Source: Pseudomonadota bacterium
GTDB lineage: Bacteria; Pseudomonadota; Gammaproteobacteria; Burkholderiales; Methylophilaceae
Direction: 5' to 3'
Length of the DNA: 64,000 nt
Assembly: GCA_029563075.1 (NCBI GenBank)
Contig: JAKQTN010000025.1
Location: 62,001-126,000, forward strand
In this document: positions 55,619 to 63,387 of the stretch, in pieces
Layout of the letters: each line of letters starts with the position of its first letter
Numbering within the stretch: the first letter of the stretch is position 1
The notes under the pieces: generated by a model
Database searches by the model: none
What the model was told of the DNA's origin: nothing
The model's input: only the letters and a program-made list of their open reading frames with translations
Made by a program: the position numbers and the translations under genes

Positions 55619-55665
55619 TGCCGCCGGCTTCAATTTTGATGTCAGCATGTTAAATAGGAGGCCAA

Positions 55666-55875
55666 GTGAGCCCTTTAAAAGTGAAATCTTCAAAAGCAAC
55701 TGGAAAGACTTCAATGGTTCCTAAAGCTAAGATTGAGCCAAAGGAAGCACTCAATAACGAGGACATGGTCTCCCGTATTGCAGTGTCTGCATATTATAAA
55801 GCAGCGGCGCGCGGCTATGAGCCAGGACATGAGATTCAGGACTGGCTTGAAGCAGAAGCGGAGATGCAGCAATGA
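55666..55875 (+). CDS. DUF2934 small protein
   Basis: A 69-residue protein with a basic, disordered N-terminus (SPLKVKSSKATGKTS) and a DUF2934 helix pair: MVSRIAVSAYYKAAARGYEPGHEIQDWLEAE in outline, the family pattern I-x3-AY-x3-ERG-x3-G-x3-DWL-AE. Function unknown; members often sit in stress clusters. The start is GTG 55666 with AGGAGG four bases upstream. It opens the plus-strand half of the lxa-like cluster. C8 follows at 55884-55891, in the spacer before hsp20. Confidence 0.75.
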   Translation: MSPLKVKSSKATGKTSMVPKAKIEPKEALNNEDMVSRIAVSAYYKAAARGYEPGHEIQDWLEAEAEMQQ

Positions 55876-56066
55876 TATCCATACCCCCCCCATAGATATG
55901 AATGTCAGGCGGCTAATTCCGAATTAACGTTTCTGTGTCGAAGCGAAGATTCTGGCTGACATTGCCCGCGTGTTGTCTTTCGAGCAATTAATTGCAAAGA
56001 GGCACTTAGCTTAAATTAAACAAGCAAAGATGAAAATAGTTCTATTTATAATTAAAGGAGAAACTC

Positions 56067-56585
56067 ATGGACACAGATAACAAAGGAAACATTCCTGTAA
56101 AGACTGAAGGCAAAGGAACAGTAAAATCCTCTTGGCCTGCATTGCAGCACCCCATTGCCGAGATGGAACGCGCATTTGACCGCTTTTTTGGACGTGGCTG
56201 GCCATCACTGAGGCGCTGGGGCGATTTCCCGGCATTAGACAATTTATTCGAGGCCGAAGGGCTGCGCATGCCAAGTCTGGACGTGGTGGATCGGGATAAT
56301 GAAGTGCTGGTACGTGCTGAGATTCCTGGGATTGAAAAGAAAGACATCAGCGTGTCGCTTGCCGATAATGTGCTATCTATTAAAGGGCAATCCAGAAGCG
56401 AGAAAAAAGAGGAAAAGGGTGATTATCATCGGCACGAGATTTCGAGTTCTTCCTTTGCGCGTTCCATTACGGTGCCCGCAAATGTAGATGCCTCAAAAAC
56501 GGTCGCAAACCTGAAAGATGGCATTCTGGAGATTACGTTGCCCAAGCTGGAATCATCTAAAAAGCGCAATATCGCGGTTCAGTAA
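56067..56585 (+). CDS. Hsp20/alpha-crystallin small heat-shock protein
   Basis: A 172-residue ATP-independent chaperone that holds unfolding proteins. The alpha-crystallin domain covers about residues 70-165, with RAEIPGIEKKDISVSL, LSIKGQSRSEKKEEKGDYHR and the strand LKDGILEITLPKLE. The N-terminal arm is aromatic (DRFFGRGWPSLRRWGDFP). It lacks a C-terminal I-x-I and ends NIAVQ. AAGGAG precedes ATG 56067. The 191-base leader region (55876-56066) holds an eight-base inverted repeat (55901-55908 and 55956-55963) but no obvious ROSE thermometer. Confidence 0.92.
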   Translation: MDTDNKGNIPVKTEGKGTVKSSWPALQHPIAEMERAFDRFFGRGWPSLRRWGDFPALDNLFEAEGLRMPSLDVVDRDNEVLVRAEIPGIEKKDISVSLADNVLSIKGQSRSEKKEEKGDYHRHEISSSSFARSITVPANVDASKTVANLKDGILEITLPKLESSKKRNIAVQ

Positions 56586-56602
56586 AAGGTCTTGCGTCTA
56601 AT

Positions 56603-56630
56603 CTCACTAACACCTGATGGTGTTAGTGAG
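56603..56630 (+). terminator. Perfect 12-base hairpin after hsp20
   Basis: CTCACTAACACC-TGAT-GGTGTTAGTGAG, strong but not followed by a T run. It is enclosed by a nine-base inverted repeat, TTGCGTCTA (56592-56600) and TAGACGCAA (56666-56674). ACCTGATG (56612-56619), around the loop, can also pair with CATCAGGT (56645-56652). It may end hsp20 transcripts or be a switchable leader for polX. Confidence 0.5.
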
Positions 56631-56686
56631 TATGAAATCTAAGACATCAGGTTTCAATGCCAAGCTAGACGCAATTAAAAGCAGTT

Positions 56687-58411
56687 ATGCCAGTGCATAA
56701 TGCGGATATCGCAGCAATTTTCGAAGAAATCGCTGATCTGCTGGAGATTGAAGCCGCCAATCGGTTCCGCATCCTAGCCTACCGCAAAGCGGCACGTATC
56801 TTAAGCGAGCTGCCGCAAGATGTGAGGGCATTGCTAAAACAAGGTTTTGACCTGACTCAGTTGCCAGGTATCGGTGAAGATCTTGCTTCAAAAATCATCG
56901 AAATCGTTTCTACCGGAAGCTGCAGTTTATTGCAGAGGCTGCGTAGTGAGTTGCCGCCCGCCATTACCGAGTTATTGCATGTTCCCGGTCTTGGCCCGAA
57001 GCGGGTTAAAGCCCTTTACCACCACCTTGATGTACAAACGGTAGAACAGCTGCATCGGGCAGCGCGTGACGGCTGCATCAGAAATCTGCCCGGCTTCGGC
57101 GAGAAGACCGAGTTAAATATTCTGAAGGCAGTGGAAGCGCATGCCAGTCAATCCCGGCGCTTTAAGCTGGCGACAGCTGCGCAGTACGCCGAATCGCTTG
57201 TTGCTTATCTGCAGAAGAGCCCAAACATCAATCATGTGGTAGTGGCTGGCAGTTTTCGGCGTATGCGCGAAACGGTAGGTGACCTGGACATTCTGGCAAC
57301 ATCCTCTGCGCCTGATGCTGTCATGCAGCATTTCACGGCTTACGATGAAATTGCCGAAGTGTTTGCTACCGGCAGCACACGCGCTACCGTGACGCTCAAA
57401 TGCGGGTTGCAGGTTGATTTGCGTGTCGTAGATGACACAAGCTATGGTGCGGCTTTACACTATTTTACAGGCTCCAAAGCGCATAACATCGCCATCCGCC
57501 GCATCGCACAGAAACTAGGACTTAAAGTCAGCGAATATGGCGTATTCCGTGCCGATAAATCTATTGCTGGCGAGACTGAGGAATCAGTCTACCGCGCTGT
57601 TGGCCTGCCGTATATCTCGCCGGAACTGCGTGAGGATCGCGGCGAGATTGAGGCTGCACGTGCCGGACGGCTGCCAAAACTGGTGGAGATGGCAGACCTT
57701 AAAGGCGATCTCCACGCGCATACTAAAGCTACCGACGGCCACGACAGCTTGCGCGACATGGCGCTGGCGGCACAGAAAATGGGGTTTGAATACCTTGCCA
57801 TTACCGAGCATTCCCGCCGCCTCACCATTGCCCACGGCCTTGATCCAGAGCGGTTGTTGCGCCAGTGCGATGAGATAGATAGGCTTAATTCGGAGCTTAG
57901 CGGCATCACCTTGCTTAAAGGCATCGAGGTAGATATTCTTGAAGACGGCAGCTTAGACCTGCCGGATAAAGTGCTGGGCCGTCTTGATCTGGTGGTTGGT
58001 GCAGTTCACAGCAAGTTTGATCTATCGCGTATCAAACAGACTGAACGCATTATTCGCGCCATGGAGCACCCGCATTTCACCTTGCTGGCACATCCCACAG
58101 GACGGCTGCTGGAAAAAAGGGCGCCTTATGATGCCGATATGCTGGGTATCCTCCGGCAAGCCAAAAACCGCGGTTGTTTCCTTGAACTGAATGCGCATCC
58201 TGAACGACTCGACTTACTTGATACTTATTGCCAGATGGCGAAGGAAGAGGGCGTCCTGATCAGCATCAATTCGGATGCGCATAGCTGCTATGAGTTTTCC
58301 AATTTGCGCTACGGGGTTGGGCAGGCGCGGCGCGGCTGGCTGGAAAAGGAAGATGTGCTCAACACGCGCACTCTGGTCGAATTGCGCACCTTAATCAAAA
58401 GCACTATGTGA
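56687..58411 (+). CDS. polX: X-family DNA polymerase/3'-5' exonuclease PolX
   Basis: A 574-residue repair polymerase with a C-terminal PHP nuclease domain. Helix-hairpin-helix motifs are LPGIGEDLASKI, VPGLGPKRVKALY and LPGFGEKTELNIL. The nucleotidyltransferase site is GSFRRMRETVGDLDIL with a third Asp in LQVDLRVV. The PHP metal motifs are GDLHAHTKATDG, EHSRRLTIAHGL, GIEVDIL, AHPTGRLL and NSDAHS. It probably fills gaps in base-excision repair. It follows hsp20 by 101 bases. Confidence 0.93.
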   Translation: MPVHNADIAAIFEEIADLLEIEAANRFRILAYRKAARILSELPQDVRALLKQGFDLTQLPGIGEDLASKIIEIVSTGSCSLLQRLRSELPPAITELLHVPGLGPKRVKALYHHLDVQTVEQLHRAARDGCIRNLPGFGEKTELNILKAVEAHASQSRRFKLATAAQYAESLVAYLQKSPNINHVVVAGSFRRMRETVGDLDILATSSAPDAVMQHFTAYDEIAEVFATGSTRATVTLKCGLQVDLRVVDDTSYGAALHYFTGSKAHNIAIRRIAQKLGLKVSEYGVFRADKSIAGETEESVYRAVGLPYISPELREDRGEIEAARAGRLPKLVEMADLKGDLHAHTKATDGHDSLRDMALAAQKMGFEYLAITEHSRRLTIAHGLDPERLLRQCDEIDRLNSELSGITLLKGIEVDILEDGSLDLPDKVLGRLDLVVGAVHSKFDLSRIKQTERIIRAMEHPHFTLLAHPTGRLLEKRAPYDADMLGILRQAKNRGCFLELNAHPERLDLLDTYCQMAKEEGVLISINSDAHSCYEFSNLRYGVGQARRGWLEKEDVLNTRTLVELRTLIKSTM

Positions 58412-58450
58412 TGAGTGTGGACGATTTGCGCTGATGATTTGAGTTGGAAC

Positions 58451-58469
58451 TACGTGTTTGCACTAATTT
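58451..58469 (+). promoter_or_regulatory. TACGTG-TTGCACTAATTT element upstream of cytochrome c gene (copy B)
   Basis: TACGTGTTTGCACTAATTT, one mismatch from the copy at 55515-55533, located 106 bases before the cytochrome c ATG. Its 3' part TGCACTAATTTTT also matches the site before ccoI. Confidence 0.4.
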
Positions 58470-58574
58470 TTTCAGCGGCTAAACTTCTATATATTGATAC
58501 TAAGCACAGTTAAATTTGGATTGGTGATTTTTGCTGGCACGGTCTTTTAGGAAGCCAATGCGAATAAGGAATAG

Positions 58575-58928
58575 TTGATGAGTGTAATAAGGCGGTTGGT
58601 TTTTATATTGAGCATATGCTGTGGCATAACGCCGTTGGCATATGCCAGAACGCCTGATGAATCGCGCGGGGAGCTGCTTTATTCAACACACTGTAATACA
58701 TGCCATAGCTTGCAGATTCATTGGCGTGAACAAAAACTGGCGACCGACTGGAAAAGTCTTAAAGCGCAGGTAAACCGTTGGCAGGCCTATGCCAAACTAG
58801 GCTGGCGTGAAGAAGATATTGCTGACGTCGCACTATATTTGAATGCGCGCTATTATAAATTTTCAAGCACGGAGCTAAAAACTTTGTCGCAGCGTAAAGA
58901 ATCCAGGCAGACCTTGCGCGAATATTGA
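58575..58928 (+). CDS. Small c-type cytochrome without a Met ligand
   Basis: A 117-residue secreted monoheme protein. A signal peptide ends near PLAYA, and the heme site is C39-NT-C42-H43. No methionine exists after residue 1, so the usual Met sixth ligand is absent; H48 (QIHWREQ) or H38 could serve. LKAQVNRWQAYAKLGWREEDIADVALYLNARYY is a conserved-looking helical block. A role in redox stress or heme sensing is speculative. It stands alone between polX and the HPF gene, with one GCACTAATTT element upstream. Confidence 0.78.
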   Translation: MMSVIRRLVFILSICCGITPLAYARTPDESRGELLYSTHCNTCHSLQIHWREQKLATDWKSLKAQVNRWQAYAKLGWREEDIADVALYLNARYYKFSSTELKTLSQRKESRQTLREY

Positions 58929-58993
58929 TGCCTGAAGCAAATGGAAAATAAAAAAACCTTTATTAATCCGATTCGAATTATTAGGAGAAAAAC

Positions 58994-59383
58994 ATGCAAA
59001 GCCCGTTAAAACTGACTGTTCATGGAGTCGACCACTCGGAAGCGCTGGAAGCGCGGATCCGCGCCAAGGTGGAAAAGCTCGAGGAATTTTTTGACCATAT
59101 TACCTCTTGCCGTGTTGCGGTAGAAATGCCGCACAAACATAGCCAGCAGGGTAAACAATTTAGTGTGCGCATTGATATCGGCGTGCCTGGCAACGAGATT
59201 GTCGTGACCCGAAACCACGCCGAAGATGTCTATGTAGCCTTGCGCGATGCCTTTGATGCGGCAATACGCCAGCTTAAAGATTATGCGCACAAGCTGCGAG
59301 GTGAAATAAAGCAGCATGAACCAAAACGTTTAGCGGAAACAGAAGAGAAAGATGAAGGTGCAGATGAGAGTTCCAGTACCTAG
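58994..59383 (+). CDS. hpf: Ribosome hibernation factor, HPF/RaiA family
   Basis: A 129-residue ribosome-binding protein that inactivates 70S ribosomes in resting or starved cells. The beta-alpha-beta fold is visible: LKLTVHGVDHSEALEARIRAKVEKLEEFF, RVAVEMPHK, FSVRIDIGVPGNEIVVTR and VYVALRDAFDAAIRQLKDY in outline. The C-terminal tail is acidic, with no dimerisation domain, so it is a short type. TTAGGAG precedes the ATG. It is a second-copy type often found in stress clusters. Confidence 0.82.
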   Translation: MQSPLKLTVHGVDHSEALEARIRAKVEKLEEFFDHITSCRVAVEMPHKHSQQGKQFSVRIDIGVPGNEIVVTRNHAEDVYVALRDAFDAAIRQLKDYAHKLRGEIKQHEPKRLAETEEKDEGADESSST

Positions 59384-59482
59384 TTTGAAACGACTTTTGT
59401 GATTCTTGCGTTTCATTCGCAAGCGACTAAATAAGTAAAATTAAGTAAAAAATTTAATGAAAAAAATAATGATCGGGGAAAT

Positions 59483-59881
59483 ATGATGACAAAAATTACC
59501 AAGCAGCAAATTGATGTATTGCAGAAAATAATGGAACTGGAGCTTGAAAGCTTAGTTGATGAAACGCAGCAGGAGATGGATCCTCAATTAAAAGCCAGCA
59601 TTAATGAGATAAACGGGGGTGCAGCCGATGTGGATGATGAAGCGGTTGCTGACACCATCGTTGATGTTGACAATGCGATTATTGGCATGCATTTACAAAA
59701 AGCACGTGACCTGAACACAGCCCTGGATCGCATTCAAACCGGCACTTATGGCATATGTATCGATTGCGGCGATGATATTTCCTTTGAGCGGCTCACTGCT
59801 TATCCTACGGCAAAGCGCTGCATCATTTGTCAGAGCCGTCGGGAAAAAACACGTGCGAACAGGCCAGCTTCTACAATTTGA
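59483..59881 (+). CDS. DksA/TraR-family zinc-finger protein
   Basis: A 132-residue protein of the TraR/DksA group, which binds the RNA polymerase secondary channel. An N-terminal helical part (about residues 5-85) is followed by the four-cysteine finger CIDCGDDISFERLTAYPTAKRCIICQ. The helical hairpin tip reads AADVDDEAVADTIVD, acidic as in DksA, so ppGpp-like transcription control is possible. The short length separates it from true DksA (about 150). Start ATG 59483 has GGGGAAAT before it. Confidence 0.82.
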   Translation: MMTKITKQQIDVLQKIMELELESLVDETQQEMDPQLKASINEINGGAADVDDEAVADTIVDVDNAIIGMHLQKARDLNTALDRIQTGTYGICIDCGDDISFERLTAYPTAKRCIICQSRREKTRANRPASTI

Positions 59882-59906
59882 TGATATTTCTAGGCCATTA
59901 GCAAAA

Positions 59907-60890
59907 CTATGGCACTAAAACTGCAGCTCCGTGTATTTTTCCTTGCCTCAATCGTTCAAGGGCTTCGTTAGCGGAGGTTAATGGAAACGTTTCCACTTTG
60001 GTATGTATTCCGATTTTCGGTGCCAGTGCTAGAAATTCTTTGCCATTCTGGCGGGTGAGATTGGCGATGGAATGCACCGTGCGCTCGCCCCAGAGTATGG
60101 AGTAGGGAAATTGCGGTATATCGCTCATGTGAATGCCGGCACATACTACGATGCCGCCTTTGGCGGTATGGCGTAGCGCCAGTGGAACCAACGCTCCCAC
60201 TGGGGCAAAAATAATGGCAGCGTCCATTTCTTCCGGGGGCGGGATGCTAGAATCACCTGCCCAGGTCGCGCCTAGCGCAATAGCAAACTGCTGACCGGCG
60301 GTATCTCCAGGTTTGGTAAAAGCAAAGACTTTACGGCCTTGATAATGTGCGGCCTGGACAATGATATGGGCAGCTGCTCCGAAGCCATAAATTCCCAGGC
60401 GCTGTGCATCACCAGCGGCTATTAAAGCACGGTAACCGATCAGTCCAGCACATAACAGCGGCGCTGCTTCCGCGTCAGAGTAGCTTTCCGGAATGGGAAA
60501 ACAGTAACGCTGGTCTGCTACCGTATATTCGGCATAACCACCATTCAGGGTATAGCCCGTAAACAGCGCGTTGTCACATAAGTTCTCGTGGTTGGTTCTG
60601 CAATAACGGCACTGCCCGCAAGTATGGCCTAGCCATGGCACGCCCACACGCTGGCCAATCGTAAACTGCTCTACTTTTTGCCCTTTATCCACGACGCTGC
60701 CGACGATCTCATGGCCTAAAATAAGCGGATATTTGGGGTTTGCGAGCTCACCATCCAACACATGCAGGTCGGTACGGCAAACACCGCAGGCGTGCACTTT
60801 GAGTAACACTTCATTTTCTTTCGGGACTGGAATTGGCAATTCAGCCATCCGCAAAGGGCTGTTTGCAGAATCCAGCACCATTGCCTTCAT
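59907..60890 (-). CDS. Zinc-dependent alcohol dehydrogenase
   Basis: A 327-residue medium-chain dehydrogenase, probably interconverting alcohols and aldehydes with NAD(P). Catalytic zinc site: CGVCRTDLHVLDGE and GHEIVGSVV. The structural zinc loop is CGQCRYCRTNHENLC, and the nucleotide site is GIYGFGAAAHIIVQAA. The family (AdhA-like) occurs in low-oxygen stress loci including lxa of Burkholderia, together with acetate kinase. Its ATG overlaps the stop of a 52-aa membrane protein gene (ATGA). Last gene of the ackA operon. Convergent with the DksA-like gene. Confidence 0.9.
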   Translation of the reverse strand: MKAMVLDSANSPLRMAELPIPVPKENEVLLKVHACGVCRTDLHVLDGELANPKYPLILGHEIVGSVVDKGQKVEQFTIGQRVGVPWLGHTCGQCRYCRTNHENLCDNALFTGYTLNGGYAEYTVADQRYCFPIPESYSDAEAAPLLCAGLIGYRALIAAGDAQRLGIYGFGAAAHIIVQAAHYQGRKVFAFTKPGDTAGQQFAIALGATWAGDSSIPPPEEMDAAIIFAPVGALVPLALRHTAKGGIVVCAGIHMSDIPQFPYSILWGERTVHSIANLTRQNGKEFLALAPKIGIHTKVETFPLTSANEALERLRQGKIHGAAVLVP

Positions 60891-61045
60891 TTATGCCTCA
60901 TGGCAATGCCAATGGCCTCGATCAAAATACCAAGCGTGATCAGTACCACGCCGGTCCAGGCTTCGGTTGCCAGAAAAATCAAGGCGGCACCTAATAGCAC
61001 AAGCAGTGCCACCAGAAAACGCCTTGTACCTTGCTTGTGTAACAT
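60887..61045 (-). CDS. 52-residue membrane microprotein
   Basis: A short gene coding a basic N-terminus (MLHKQGTRRF) and two closely spaced hydrophobic stretches, LVALLVLLGAALIFLA and WTGVVLITLGILIEAIGIAM, ending RHK. Its start ATG overlaps the stop of the BCAM0308-family gene by one base (TGATG) and its TGA overlaps the dehydrogenase start by four (ATGA). Such linkage on both sides strongly supports translation. Function unknown; perhaps a small membrane partner in the low-oxygen cluster. Confidence 0.7.
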   Translation of the reverse strand: MLHKQGTRRFLVALLVLLGAALIFLATEAWTGVVLITLGILIEAIGIAMRHK

Positions 61046-61545
61046 CAGCGGCTCCAGTGAACGCGCACCAGATTCTCGCCTGAAACGTGATCTACTTTCA
61101 ACTCGCCCTGATAGGCATGGCGCACGGCTTCACCAATGCCGCGTGCAAGGTGGGTGTCTGTCGTTGTTATTAACATCGCACCGCCTCGATTTTCTATCGC
61201 CATGATACGTTTCAGCGGGTGTTCAGCACGCTCATGTTCTGCATGATGCTGGATTAAGCGCCTGATTTCTTCACAATGGCTATTAAAAAATGGCCCTTGT
61301 AAAGTGACAAATCCAGCAGGTTGGTTGTCATGTACACGACGGCAGGCGGGGCAGGACTCTTTGTCTGCATCGGCAGAGGTTTCTATCCATTGCCAGCGCC
61401 CCTCATGATACACGGCACCACATTGCGGGCAGACCGTTGGCTCAGATAATTTGCCTTTACTTTTGTAGGCATCGACATCCTGCTCAAAAAGCGGGCGGTC
61501 GTGGCTAACTGCGTGAATGCCTGATGGTGTTTTATTGATACTCAT
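61045..61545 (-). CDS. BCAM0308-family protein with zinc ribbon
   Basis: A 166-residue protein of the family named from a gene in the B. cenocepacia low-oxygen locus. Two CxxC pairs, C39/C42 (CPQCGAVYHEGRW) and C65/C68 (CPACRRVHD), form a zinc ribbon. The second half, RIMAIENRGGAMLITTTDTHLARGIGEAVRHAYQGEL in outline, looks like a small alpha/beta, NMD3-like fold. No enzyme motif. GGAAG precedes the ATG. It lies 37 bases downstream of the CBS gene and overlaps the 52-aa gene. Confidence 0.75.
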   Translation of the reverse strand: MSINKTPSGIHAVSHDRPLFEQDVDAYKSKGKLSEPTVCPQCGAVYHEGRWQWIETSADADKESCPACRRVHDNQPAGFVTLQGPFFNSHCEEIRRLIQHHAEHERAEHPLKRIMAIENRGGAMLITTTDTHLARGIGEAVRHAYQGELKVDHVSGENLVRVHWSR

Positions 61546-61582
61546 GATGTACTTCCTTTCGTTTCGGGTTTATTTTCATTTT

Positions 61583-62032
61583 CTAACGTCTTTTGCTAAC
61601 TTCATTTTTCTGTTCACGAGCCACTAGTTTACTAAGCGCGCCAAACTCTTTTGCCAGTAAAAGCAGCAAATCATCCAGTGTCACAATGCCCATCAGGCTT
61701 CCACCGTCATCGACAACAGGTAAGCGCCTTACCCCTTTACTGGTCATGAGCTGGATAGCCTCTAGCACGCCCGTGCTATCCTTTACCACGGCAAGGCTGG
61801 CTACCATGATGTCGCCGACAGTAATGACAGCAGTATCAAGCTCTGTCGCAACCACCTCTACAACCACATCACGGTCGGTTACAATGCCGATAGGAACCGT
61901 CACATCTTTGCGATTTTCAATCACAACCACATCACCTACATGGTATTGACGCATCAGCATGGCAGCATGCAGCACAGTCGCATCTCGCTGCACGGTGATC
62001 ACTTCACGATTACAAATTGCCCCAATTGTCAT
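61583..62032 (-). CDS. Stand-alone CBS-domain protein
   Basis: A 149-residue protein made of two CBS domains (about residues 5-65 and 70-130), with VGDVVVIENRKDVTVPIGIVTDRDVV and VRRLPVVDDGGSLMGIVTLDDLL in outline. Such pairs bind adenosine nucleotides (ATP, AMP, SAM) and sense energy state. No catalytic domain is attached. AGGAG precedes the ATG. 14 bases downstream of the CFA synthase gene, in the ackA operon. Confidence 0.88.
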   Translation of the reverse strand: MTIGAICNREVITVQRDATVLHAAMLMRQYHVGDVVVIENRKDVTVPIGIVTDRDVVVEVVATELDTAVITVGDIMVASLAVVKDSTGVLEAIQLMTSKGVRRLPVVDDGGSLMGIVTLDDLLLLLAKEFGALSKLVAREQKNEVSKRR

Positions 62033-62046
62033 GATGGTTCTCCTTG

Positions 62047-63360
62047 TTATTCAGTTGATTTTTTTGACACATAAAGATCGCGCCGGGTCAGTGGCAGATT
62101 CGGCATTCCGTCCACTTTGCGCTCGGCCAGTATCTGGTATATGCCTGTCGCACCCTGTTCAAACTGCAGGGCGCTACCCGTCATATATAACCGCCAGATA
62201 CGGTAAGTCCGTTCGCCAACCAGACCAATGGCTTCTTCACTCTTTTCATCAAGACGGTTTACCCAATGTCGCAATGTGAAAGCATAGTGTGGTCGCAAGC
62301 CTTCCACATCAAAAATTTCAAATTTCGCATTTTCCATGCGACGCTGAATATTGCTTACGATATCCAGCTCTCCATCGGGGAACACATGACGGTTGATGAA
62401 CTGGGTTGAGGTGCTATGGCCCCAGTCAGGCTCGGCTGAAGTAATGCCGTGATTTAGAAACAGCCCGCCAGGCTTTAATGCCTGATGTACGATTGAAAAA
62501 TATTCCGGCAAATTTTTCAGGCCGACATGCTCAAACATGCCTATGCTGGATACTTTGTCATAGGCGGCTTCACGGGGAAGGTCGCGGTAGTTACGCATCT
62601 CGATCGTGACCTGGCCTTCCAGCCCTTGTCTTCTCACTTCCTCACTTGCATACTCAAATTGGTTGCGGCTCAGGGTGATGCCATGTGCGCGAACGCCGTA
62701 ATGCTTGGCTGCCCAACAGACTAACGCGCCCCAGCCGCAGCCGATATCAAGATAAGACTCACCTTTCTGTAATCGCAATTTGCGACAGATGTAATCCAGT
62801 TTATTGCGTTGTGCAGCCCCCAAATCCTGCTCGGGAGTTTCAAAATAGGCGCAGGAGTACACCATATAATCATCCAGCCAGAGCTTGTAGAATTCATTGG
62901 AAACATCATAATGAAATGCGATCGATTCAATATCATTCTGACGCAGGGTATTGGCTGGCTTTCTCGCCTTTTTCCGCGGCCTGGACTTGTGGTTGCCAAG
63001 TGAAAGCGCACGGAAAATCAGCAATAGTTTTTCCTGGAAAGGTAGCTTTAAATCTTCCAGATAATAGCGCAAGCCCATCGCGGCATTAAAGTCACCAGCT
63101 ACTTCAACAGCACCATCAAAATAGGCTTCGGCCAGACGAATCGGGTCGTGGAACAGCACCAGATCGCGCAATACATGAGAAGCGTGAAAGGTCAGCGTGA
63201 ATGCAGAAATGCCATTTCCGATTTGCAGCACACTGTTGTCCCAAAGCTTGATCGTAAACGCACCTTCGTACCCCTTAAATATTCTGCGCAGGATAAGGTG
63301 CGCCGTATTCGTGCTTACTCTCTTTTGTTTATGTCTGTTATGTATCACTTGCGCTGTCAT
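62047..63360 (-). CDS. cfa: Cyclopropane-fatty-acyl-phospholipid synthase family protein
   Basis: SAM-dependent methyltransferase that adds a methylene bridge to unsaturated membrane lipids, usual in stationary or stressed cells. The SAM motif YLDIGCGWGALVCWAAKHYG lies near residue 200, with FYKLWLDDYMVYSCAYF and GMFEHVGLKNLPEYF, typical of CFA synthases. FLNHGIT follows. At 437 residues it is slightly longer than E. coli Cfa (382). GAGGAG stands before ATG 63360. 27 bases after ackA. Confidence 0.88.
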   Translation of the reverse strand: MTAQVIHNRHKQKRVSTNTAHLILRRIFKGYEGAFTIKLWDNSVLQIGNGISAFTLTFHASHVLRDLVLFHDPIRLAEAYFDGAVEVAGDFNAAMGLRYYLEDLKLPFQEKLLLIFRALSLGNHKSRPRKKARKPANTLRQNDIESIAFHYDVSNEFYKLWLDDYMVYSCAYFETPEQDLGAAQRNKLDYICRKLRLQKGESYLDIGCGWGALVCWAAKHYGVRAHGITLSRNQFEYASEEVRRQGLEGQVTIEMRNYRDLPREAAYDKVSSIGMFEHVGLKNLPEYFSIVHQALKPGGLFLNHGITSAEPDWGHSTSTQFINRHVFPDGELDIVSNIQRRMENAKFEIFDVEGLRPHYAFTLRHWVNRLDEKSEEAIGLVGERTYRIWRLYMTGSALQFEQGATGIYQILAERKVDGMPNLPLTRRDLYVSKKSTE

Positions 63361-63387
63361 CGTTCATCTCCTCAGATTTCTCGTTGT

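Noticed and set aside
55884-55891. Run of eight C residues as a phase-variation tract
   Set aside because: It is in the spacer after the DUF2934 stop and 175 bases before hsp20, so slippage would not change a reading frame.
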